A stretch of DNA of 16,531 nt from an uncultured Eubacteriales bacterium (GTDB lineage Bacteria; Bacillota; Clostridia; Christensenellales; UBA1242): contig USNN01000013.1 of assembly GCA_900556185.1 (NCBI GenBank), forward strand, positions 1 to 16,531. Direction: 5' to 3'. Position numbers and translations under genes: made by a program. Positions 8,901 through 14,528 of the stretch are shown here, one piece after another (position 1 is the first letter of the stretch; every line of letters starts with the position of its first letter). The notes below the pieces were generated by a model. That model did not search any database. It saw only the letters and a list, made by a program, of their open reading frames with translations, and was not told where the DNA came from.

Positions 8901-11900
8901 TGTGTTTACGTGGTTTAACACGGTTTGTTCTGCCATTGTAAGTTCGCTATCTAATAGTAGTGGTAAATTAGATAGACCCAAATTGCCAGTAAATTTTGTG
9001 CCAATGCTATTAAGTACGCTACCTATATTTTGTGCTCCAAATTTAATCATAGAGAACAACCCTGTTATGGTGGTTGGTAGGTCGCCCGAAGTGATTAAAT
9101 TGCTTGTAACGTCTTTTACAATTGGAACTAAAACAAAGTAGATATTTAATGTGATTAATACTGCATAAGCCGATAATACTTGTTGAATTGTGTTATCTTT
9201 CCACTTGCCAAACCTTGCACCATCGTCTATTGGAATTGTTGAGCATACTGCTGGCAACAAGATAAACAACAATACAATATGGTAAATACGATTTATTAAT
9301 CCCCATACAGTTGTCCATAATATGCTCATAACTAGCACTGTTGAGAACACAAGTATGAATGGATTAATTTTACTCATTGTAAATAGATTTTTTATGTCTA
9401 TACCAGTAGCGTTTCTAAAGTTGTAATCTAGGTAGAACATTCCACCCTGCAACCTATACACTACTCTCTCTGAATAATTATATGACGTTCCCATTCGGAA
9501 CCTAAACGTAAACTTTAGGCTAGACAAATTTAAAACTGGAAGTGAAATACAGAAGTCTAGTAGCATTGTCCAGTTAAAGTTGCCACGAACGAAGTATGTG
9601 TAAATGTTATTATATTCTGATTGACTCTTTATATTGGTGGTTATAGAGTTAAGCAGTTTAAGGGTTGAGTGACCCTTCATATCACTACTAAACTTTTGGT
9701 CCGTGTTGGTTGCTGCTGCATCTGGTTTTATTATGTTATCGTATCTAAGGCTGATGTCTGTTCCGCTAGCACCAAGTTCTGCGTCGTGAGCCATATAATT
9801 TTTAATGCCTGACATATTTGTTATTGTGCTACCAAGAGCACCACAATAAATACTGTTGTTTTTAATAACTAGAGCGTTTGGTTTTTGCCCCGAGCCATCG
9901 TTATTTGTTTTCTCTGTTAATGTAACACCGTCTATCGTTAAGCCTAAAACTGCAACAGTATTACCATCTTTATCAAAATATTCCCAGAAACTATAATCGT
10001 AGATTATATCATAGTAATATACCGATCTAGAGTTGAAATTACCATAGTCATTAGGCGAATCGGTGTTGTCACCTATTCTGTAATCATTATAAATTGGGTT
10101 ATCGGTAACATCTTTAGCAGCGTCCATAAGTGCAACATAACTAATTGCACCAGAAGCAGTGCCACCGCTTGGTCCGCAAACAACTGCGGCTCTTGTCGAA
10201 ATTTTATAGTTAGTTCTATAAACTTTGCTTGTGTATTTTATAGAAGCATCTTGAATTTTTTGATTGTTTTGGTCGTAGTAAGAAATTGTTCCGTCTATAA
10301 TTTCATTGCCTTCACCGTCTTTAGAAACTACTTCATTAATAGAGTAATAAGATTTTGTATACTGCTTTATTAATGATGCAACTCCCACTCTAAAGTCCAT
10401 GGCTGCAAAGTCTACACCGACACTCTCTTCACTTGTATCTACGCCAAACCCTTCCATTAGTTCTTTAAATTTTTGAACTTGTATCTTCTTTTGAATTTCA
10501 CCGACTAACGAGGTTGTTAATGTGTCTTTCAAATAGTCATTTGCGAAGTTGGTGTAATATTTTATGGCGTCTTCCCTACCAAAGAATTTATCGCCATTTG
10601 AATAATAAATTTCTCCGCCAGATATTACAAGGTTAACTTTTCGTTGAACTGCTATACTATCTTCATCTCTAAGACCATAAAAATCGGTTGTAATAAATTC
10701 TCCAGATGTTCCTTCTTTTTCTTGGTCGAAATTGTCTAGTTGAATAATTTTTGTAATGTTAAAGTTAAGCAACATTCTTAATGTTTCTGAGCCTTCTTGC
10801 CCAGCAAGGTCTAACGAAAATTGAATGTTATCGTAGGTGTACTCTAAAACTAAGAATGTGTATTGAGTGTTATCTTCTTTAAATCTATTTAATAATTCAG
10901 ATAATGCTTTATTTAATGTTACGCTATCGTTATAATACCATGGAATTATTGTATTAGACCAGCAAGTCTTCTGCAATACAACATATCCCTTTTTATTAAA
11001 TTGACTTTTATCAGTTAATTCTATTGTTGTTTCTTCGCCATTTACGTACGCTGAGCCTTTACTTATTTTCCTACCATTTTTATCGTAAAACTCAACGCTA
11101 GATGGGCTGGTTGCCCCACTTTTATAGATGTATCTAAACCCATCTATATTAGGATTAATTAAAAGGTTTTCCTTTCTTTTAACCTTTCCGTCAACCGTTT
11201 CAGTATCGTCTTCATTTAGTTTTGATGCCATATTTTCAAGCAAAGACTCTTTAGCCGCTTGAATGATGGCGTTTTCAGCCGTGTATAACTTTTCTAGTAG
11301 TGCAAACCCAACACCTCCAGTAAAGTTACTTAATTTACCGCAAAAACTACTCATTGCCGTTAAAACGTTGCTATCTTCTTGATAGGTATCACTTATTGCG
11401 TATGGGCTGGTTTTATCTATATTTTTTAATTCGTTGCCGTCGTCGTCTACAATTTGCTCAACTATTGCTGTTGGTTTGCAATAATCATCTGGGATAAGCC
11501 CATCTGCTTGGAATACACCCCTTGCGACAACTGGTCCATAATAATCAGACGCTAGGAAGTTAGATTTAAATTTTGTTGTAGATTGAGTTACTGGAATATA
11601 TTTGCCATCGGTGGTTTTTGTGCAAATTATGTAGGTCGCGCCATTGTTTTCACTGGTTGCACCTTCTTCACTCCAATATAACCTATTCACGCCATTATAG
11701 TATCTAACTGCGATTGCACTTTCAGAAACAATATCCATACCAGGGAAATTTGTACTTGCTACGCTAGATGCGGTGGTTCCGTTTGCTGTTGAATATGCAC
11801 AGCCATCATACCTGTAGCTTCCGTTACTATCTCTATCACCCTTAACAATTAAAAATTGGTTGTTGTATTCTTCTATATTTATTTTATCGTCTGGTTTCTT

Positions 11901-13229
11901 TTCGTCTAAAACTATGTCGCTCCACATAATTGAGCCGTTAGACATATTTACGTAATACAACACCTTGTTTTGTTCAATTGCAAAATCTATAAGGTCTGCC
12001 ATAACGTAATATTCTAGTTCAATGGTCGCAAATTCTTCAGCGTTTTGATAACTGCTTGAGTTTACAATTATATTTGCCTTAATATCTTTTCCGTCCCTAC
12101 TTTGGAACAACACTTCTTTTTGCGTTGTGTAGGTTGAGTCGAAATCATATGTTAAATCACTAAGTGTTTTATTTCTTACCCAGTTTGAGTTGTATACGCT
12201 TTTAATAACAGCATTAAACACACCAAACTCTGCAAGTGGCCATGTTTTGTTAGCAAACGTGAAAAACTCTTGGTAAAATTCTTCAAAGTCCGGCTTAAAT
12301 TTATCTCTTATTACGGCACTGCCTGAAATTTCTGATAAATCTAACCCTGCATCTTCAACAGAAACCAAATTCACCCAACTATCGTAACTTTCTTTTTTGC
12401 TTTTGAAGTATTCACTTTCGTTTATGGCTTCAATATAAATTGTTCCGTTTACCAGTTTATAGAATAACACCTGCATATCTTGGTCGGTGGTGTAGTCACC
12501 TGGGTTTACAATTTCGGTTGCACCATTCACAAAAATAGGAACCCTTATGTTATCTGACGCGTATTGACGATACTTATTGGCTTCGTATGCACTGGCTGTG
12601 TATATAAGCCCACCTATTGTTAAGTCGTTATCGCCTTTAATTGAGTTACATATACTAGCAAGCACTGCATTAGAGCCAAGTATACCAAAAATTAGTAAAA
12701 ATGGAACTAGCAAGCACAAAAAGCACGCCTTGCCAATATTCTTTAACACGTTTCTTGGACTTTTTACGCCATCAGCCCCATCGGTTATTGCTGCCGTGTA
12801 GTTTTGTTTTACAATTGCCAAAATACTAAATATGATTAATAAAATTAAGCCTAAAATTAATATCGTTCTAAATGTTTTTAAAACTGTGTCGTTTGTTATA
12901 AACCTGATGATTATATCGGTATCTTTTATATCTTTAACTGCAGATAAGCCACCTTTTTGGTTGTATATATCAATACCAACCAGTTTTTGAATAAACATCT
13001 GCAACACATCAATAATGTTTAAGCAAAACCTTATGACAAAATAGAATATACTAATAAGCCAACCCCAAACAACGGTTGCAACTTTAACGATAGCATTGCC
13101 AAGCCATGCCAAAATTTCAGTGAACCAAGACCCACTGGTAGTTGAACTATTTGAACTATTAGACGCCCCTGCCCCGTTTGCACCAAGCAAGAAAACTATT
13201 TTCATTACTTTGTCTAAGGTAAATCTCAT
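5913..13229 (-). CDS. Giant VirB6/TrbL-like membrane protein A (about 2438 residues)
   Basis: One uninterrupted frame. I chose ATG at 13229, which follows AAGGGAG with 5 bases spacing; an upstream in-frame TTG (13256) lacks such a site. Hydrophobic helices lie at about residues 51-71, 121-141 and 168-194. A polar region of about 1090 residues (about 200-1285) follows, then helices at 1291-1312, 1316-1332, 1348-1372 and 1438-1457. Between two of these sits PIDDGARFGKWKDN (1333-1346). After the last helix come a Gly/Ala/Lys segment (about 1500-1530), a Pro/Gly/Ser linker (1539-1630), a charged helical stretch (1636-2080), a Ser/Thr tract (2138-2181), two weakly hydrophobic stretches (2194-2219, 2259-2280) and a Lys/Ala/Glu-rich end. 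The membrane pattern and the position before virB4 point to the polytopic VirB6/TrbL channel protein, perhaps the mycoplasma-ICE Mbov_0396 type. It is several times longer than usual. It shares N-terminal blocks with giant B. Confidence 0.85.
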   Translation of the reverse strand: MRFTLDKVMKIVFLLGANGAGASNSSNSSTTSGSWFTEILAWLGNAIVKVATVVWGWLISIFYFVIRFCLNIIDVLQMFIQKLVGIDIYNQKGGLSAVKDIKDTDIIIRFITNDTVLKTFRTILILGLILLIIFSILAIVKQNYTAAITDGADGVKSPRNVLKNIGKACFLCLLVPFLLIFGILGSNAVLASICNSIKGDNDLTIGGLIYTASAYEANKYRQYASDNIRVPIFVNGATEIVNPGDYTTDQDMQVLFYKLVNGTIYIEAINESEYFKSKKESYDSWVNLVSVEDAGLDLSEISGSAVIRDKFKPDFEEFYQEFFTFANKTWPLAEFGVFNAVIKSVYNSNWVRNKTLSDLTYDFDSTYTTQKEVLFQSRDGKDIKANIIVNSSSYQNAEEFATIELEYYVMADLIDFAIEQNKVLYYVNMSNGSIMWSDIVLDEKKPDDKINIEEYNNQFLIVKGDRDSNGSYRYDGCAYSTANGTTASSVASTNFPGMDIVSESAIAVRYYNGVNRLYWSEEGATSENNGATYIICTKTTDGKYIPVTQSTTKFKSNFLASDYYGPVVARGVFQADGLIPDDYCKPTAIVEQIVDDDGNELKNIDKTSPYAISDTYQEDSNVLTAMSSFCGKLSNFTGGVGFALLEKLYTAENAIIQAAKESLLENMASKLNEDDTETVDGKVKRKENLLINPNIDGFRYIYKSGATSPSSVEFYDKNGRKISKGSAYVNGEETTIELTDKSQFNKKGYVVLQKTCWSNTIIPWYYNDSVTLNKALSELLNRFKEDNTQYTFLVLEYTYDNIQFSLDLAGQEGSETLRMLLNFNITKIIQLDNFDQEKEGTSGEFITTDFYGLRDEDSIAVQRKVNLVISGGEIYYSNGDKFFGREDAIKYYTNFANDYLKDTLTTSLVGEIQKKIQVQKFKELMEGFGVDTSEESVGVDFAAMDFRVGVASLIKQYTKSYYSINEVVSKDGEGNEIIDGTISYYDQNNQKIQDASIKYTSKVYRTNYKISTRAAVVCGPSGGTASGAISYVALMDAAKDVTDNPIYNDYRIGDNTDSPNDYGNFNSRSVYYYDIIYDYSFWEYFDKDGNTVAVLGLTIDGVTLTEKTNNDGSGQKPNALVIKNNSIYCGALGSTITNMSGIKNYMAHDAELGASGTDISLRYDNIIKPDAAATNTDQKFSSDMKGHSTLKLLNSITTNIKSQSEYNNIYTYFVRGNFNWTMLLDFCISLPVLNLSSLKFTFRFRMGTSYNYSERVVYRLQGGMFYLDYNFRNATGIDIKNLFTMSKINPFILVFSTVLVMSILWTTVWGLINRIYHIVLLFILLPAVCSTIPIDDGARFGKWKDNTIQQVLSAYAVLITLNIYFVLVPIVKDVTSNLITSGDLPTTITGLFSMIKFGAQNIGSVLNSIGTKFTGNLGLSNLPLLLDSELTMAEQTVLNHVNTIVYIMFFLVLTTMLKNGKSLIETVLDLGKLDDGVLDNVKSNINSVKSSPVVKAPEAMIKGSAKLIAGGAKAVATGGASLAGDASRILGSMMNNRRRSGGATPPSSAAMSGPSSPISGPSGGPTSSSTGGGTPIYGGPEASPQAGVAMGEPIGMGPETVENTTDGAERRAYTSPEATMGSEPTADNFVGPVPLSEEDQAKIDEIDNKISQVDTFRQESVDEILSQKPDFADKTYGEYLQEVQNAENDKKQAHEDASILDQERVKAQNEGRFEGEFKDNWEKLNSEAIQRGEDALDKLSKLKQEEWAYGEQKEALNKVDEIANSELDRLVEERDKITGDATAKAVESAKERMKEEASSMTAENATTASNVEKLSNQQKLDMANEVIEKINAGNEINPGKVSSANEDPNDAINRTQKEQKDLQAQIDKINNEKLDGESMTNKEYWDRLNELGSKLSEHSKDKAVNYDTKWKGVVKLNAEEQEYKELKEKQLKYAGSQVDVNNLTAKMDKSKTDELTAKVKLAEGTDSYEKAVKDLSDHQKRLKANSVKDYLKESSNRNIGTNTAQLQNQAYNEVLKEKEAEKTSKMSAEERAKYEDEKLENQIRSNIEKNEAFFIRNAKDPEAYVKMRVAHDKAEAKKNGNNSGGTSTQSSGNSEISTEQLERQLNAAKNDINAQRFVSEEARQSAIKSMEEELKARTGAGATTTSSGTASAQSSASSSSASSTTTSSGSSSSQRTTTTKTKPKSNTFKKVVKGTGLAALAVTAPMPATIAVLGGVMVKKAVTSKVAKSTFDKIKNSNFAKKTAQITAKPRAFVKNHKADIVMGAFVPGVLAGKYAVKGVKQGAKFVAKQWNAEPKPPKEKPARQKTEKVAKDTARAEVDKNIDELIKKSNEEAKKTAEQTAKKVAKETTEKAVKAEQAKPKSATKSETKSTTKTEPKEKSRKDLEVEKLKSELAKINKEIREIKADTEGKKYGDAGERNKRLTSLQHQKAGIVSKLK
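6687..6818 (-). repeat. Ser/Thr low-complexity tract within giant A
   Basis: Codons for about residues 2138-2181 of giant A encode almost only Ser, Thr, Ala, Gly and Gln. TTTSSG occurs twice, 21 residues apart, matched at DNA level by the 11-mer CTAGATGTGGT (plus strand) at 6727-6737 and 6790-6800, 63 bases apart. This looks like a flexible linker grown by local duplication. It separates the charged helical region from the Lys/Ala-rich end. Confidence 0.6.
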
Positions 13230-13240
13230 GGTTTCTCCCT
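13230..13240 (-). promoter_or_regulatory. Ribosome binding site deciding the start of giant A
   Basis: On the minus strand AAAAAGGGAGAAACC precedes the ATG at 13229. It places the start nine codons downstream of the longest possible TTG start at 13256, whose own upstream sequence has no purine-rich site. Confidence 0.7.
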
Positions 13241-13260
13241 TTTTATTCTCTAGCAATGCA

Positions 13261-13266
13261 ATTATA
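13261..13266 (-). promoter_or_regulatory. Possible -10 element for the giant A / virB4 / giant B unit
   Basis: A perfect TATAAT reads on the minus strand here, about 32 bases before the giant A start and downstream of the intrinsic terminator that ends the pilin unit. No convincing -35 hexamer lies 16-18 bases upstream. A promoter is expected because the terminator separates this unit from the pilin genes, but in such AT-rich DNA the exact site is uncertain. Confidence 0.35.
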
Positions 13267-13360
13267 GTATTTTTCTTTTAGTATATAATTATTGATAAAT
13301 CTTAAATTAAAATTAATTGGAAATTATAGTTATAGCTTTCCGCTTTTATTTTACCACAAT

Positions 13361-13393
13361 AAAAAAAAACCCGCAAATTAATTTACGGGTTTT
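13361..13393 (-). terminator. Intrinsic terminator after the pilin-like genes
   Basis: AAAACCCG (13366-13373) pairs with CGGGTTTT (13386-13393), and inside it AAAT/ATTT can pair further. In the minus direction the stem runs into nine U residues (complement of 13361-13369) and then AUU. It lies about 86 bases after the stop of the 108-residue pilin-like gene and about 130 bases before the giant A start. The opposite direction has only UUUUCUU after the stem, so termination is predicted mainly leftward. Confidence 0.85.
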
Positions 13394-13478
13394 CTTGAAT
13401 TTAATAAAAAAATTCATTTGCATTTCGAAACACAAAAATAATTCCTTCTTAGGTGTTTATCTTTGCAATGGTTCCTTT

Positions 13479-13805
13479 TTAATTGAATAAGTTGTCTAAC
13501 GCTCTTGAAGTGAATAGGATCCACATAATTGCAGCAGCTACAATACCAATAGAGAAACCAATAACTGCGCCAACAAGTCTTTTCTTTGCTTCTTCTCTGT
13601 CTTCTGTCTTTTCGGTCTTTGCATAAGCAATACCTAGTTTAATGCAGAAGAATACGCCAAGAGCTAGAACAACGGCTAGAACGATTGGCATAATGATTTT
13701 CATTGCACTTTTAAATGTTGCATAAGCACTACTAGCCAAATCGTTAAGAGCACTATTTTCGCCAATCAAATCTGATGTTGCTGCCAAAAATCTAATTAGT
13801 CCCAT
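13479..13805 (-). CDS. Small pilin-like conjugal transfer protein 2 (108 residues)
   Basis: A small protein with two hydrophobic helices (about 36-62 and 77-98) joined by a short charged loop, AKTEKTEDREEAKKR (62-76). The loop matches that of the neighbouring 115-residue protein: A(R/K)xExxEDRxxAKK. The N-terminal ~35 residues are amphipathic and contain no clear signal peptidase site. Size, two-helix plan and position next to VirB6-like and virB4 genes fit a VirB2-type pilin or minor channel subunit, and I recall NCBI's Mbov_0395 pilin-like family as the likely match. The start is ATG at 13805 with TATAGGAGG eight bases before, the strongest ribosome binding site in the window, suggesting high expression. 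The stop is TAA, followed by an intrinsic terminator. Confidence 0.8.
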   Translation of the reverse strand: MGLIRFLAATSDLIGENSALNDLASSAYATFKSAMKIIMPIVLAVVLALGVFFCIKLGIAYAKTEKTEDREEAKKRLVGAVIGFSIGIVAAAIMWILFTSRALDNLFN

Positions 13806-13813
13806 TGTAATTT

Positions 13814-13819
13814 CCTCCT
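13814..13819 (-). promoter_or_regulatory. Strong ribosome binding site of pilin-like gene 2
   Basis: AGGAGG on the minus strand lies eight bases before ATG at 13805. It is a complete match to the consensus and the best site in the window, as expected for an abundant structural subunit. Confidence 0.75.
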
Positions 13820-13839
13820 ATAAAAATTTATAATTAAAG

Positions 13840-13873
13840 TTAAATTACACCAATTTTTATTGGCTTAATTTAA
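13840..13873 (-). promoter_or_regulatory. Long imperfect hairpin between the two pilin-like genes
   Basis: TTAAATTA (13840-13847) pairs with TAATTTAA (13866-13873). Within it CCAAT (13850-13854) pairs with ATTGG (13859-13863) around a TTTT loop, with a two-base interruption between the stems. The hairpin begins 11 bases after the stop of the first pilin-like gene. No U-run follows in the minus direction, so a processing or stability role, or a leaky attenuator, is likelier than full termination. The function is inferred. Confidence 0.5.
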
Positions 13874-13884
13874 CATAATTATCA

Positions 13885-14232
13885 CTAATCACTTAATAGT
13901 TTTATAAATGTGCCTCTCATAGCGTACAAAATAAATACTAGAAGAATGATAACACCAAAACTTATTCCTGCGTTTATGGCTTTTTTCTTAGCCACATCAC
14001 GGTCTTCACCTTTTTCGGCTCTTGCATATTGAACACCTAGTATTATGCAATAAATGGTGCCAACGCCAAGCAAAATTCCAATTAAAACTGGACCAAAGGT
14101 GTCTAGAAAGTCATAAATAGGGCTAACAGTTCCGTTAGTTTCTGAGTCTAACGAACTAGAGTTAGATAAAGACGAACTAGATGTTGTTCTATCTGCCAAA
14201 AAGAAAATAATCTTATAAAGTAAGTTTTTCAA
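13885..14232 (-). CDS. Small pilin-like conjugal transfer protein 1 (115 residues)
   Basis: A short hydrophobic N terminus (1-13) is followed by a Ser/Thr-rich stretch (16-34), two membrane helices (about 45-68 and 86-104) and between them the loop ARAEKGEDRDVAKKK (70-84). The loop and the two-helix plan match the downstream 108-residue protein, so the pair arose by duplication. The likely role is a VirB2-type pilin or channel subunit, cf. the Mbov_0395 pilin-like family (recalled, not searched). The only plausible start in frame is TTG at 14232, with AAAGGAG ten bases before; the next Met is residue 105 inside the protein. The stop is TAG. The promoter lies just upstream, in the region shared with the divergent coupling-protein gene. 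Confidence 0.75.
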   Translation of the reverse strand: MKNLLYKIIFFLADRTTSSSSLSNSSSLDSETNGTVSPIYDFLDTFGPVLIGILLGVGTIYCIILGVQYARAEKGEDRDVAKKKAINAGISFGVIILLVFILYAMRGTFIKLLSD

Positions 14233-14262
14233 TTCCCTACCTCTCCTTTCATTATAGTTTAA

Positions 14263-14292
14263 ATTTTAGCATAGAAAATAATTCATTGTCTA
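14263..14292 (-). promoter_or_regulatory. Promoter of the pilin-like genes
   Basis: On the minus strand TAGACA (14292-14287) and TAAAAT (14268-14263) are separated by 18 bases, with TGC just before the -10 (an extended -10). Transcription would start near 14256, leaving a leader of about 24 bases that contains the AAAGGAG site. A TATAAT at 14256-14251 is an alternative -10, but it has no good -35 and would leave almost no leader. Confidence 0.55.
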
Positions 14293-14463
14293 CTAAATTC
14301 GCCCCATTTAGTGAAATATTTTCAAAAATTTTGTGAAGCGTAATTTTTAATAGGTAAAATTACTTTTAATCAACCCTATTGCGTTTTGTTTAAATTTATT
14401 TTTTGCGAGTGAAAAATTTATTATAAAAATTTTAAAAATTTTGTGTATCTATATTTAATTCGT

Positions 14464-14492
14464 TTGCTTTTGTTTTTTATTTTTTTTATAAT
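14464..14492 (+). promoter_or_regulatory. Promoter of the coupling-protein gene
   Basis: TTGCTT (14464-14469) and a perfect TATAAT (14487-14492) are separated by exactly 17 bases. Transcription would start near 14499, leaving a leader of about 30 bases with an AGGAGA site six bases before the ATG at 14529. Confidence 0.65.
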
Positions 14493-14528
14493 AAGGATAA
14501 TTATTAATCATTTTTCTAGGAGAATACA

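Larger units (their letters stand above)
14233..14528. promoter_or_regulatory. Divergent AT-rich regulatory region with A-tract repeats
   Basis: These 296 bases contain no gene. They hold the leftward pilin promoter and the rightward coupling-protein promoter. The 12-mer AAAAATTTTGTG occurs twice on the plus strand (14324-14335 and 14434-14445), 110 bases apart. The second copy is preceded directly by another AAAAATTTT (14425-14433), a 9-base tandem repeat. One copy lies about 31 bases upstream of the pilin -35 and the other 18 bases upstream of the coupling-protein -35. They could be operators or curved UP-like DNA; chance is possible given the base composition. Confidence 0.45.

Noticed and set aside
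8287..9141. Plus-strand open frame of 284 codons
   Set aside because: It lies wholly antisense to giant A. Its Pro/Ala/Gly-rich product mirrors the opposite-strand Gly/Ser/Pro linker, and no ribosome binding site or family is seen.
13230..13256. In-frame TTG start nine codons upstream for giant A
   Set aside because: ATG at 13229 has AAGGGAG at the right distance. The TTG has no purine-rich site and lies within a few bases of the putative -10.
13330..13440. Short minus-strand frame of 25 codons crossing the terminator
   Set aside because: It runs through the terminator stem and U-tract, has Phe/Lys/Ile content dictated by AT richness, and shows no supported start signal.
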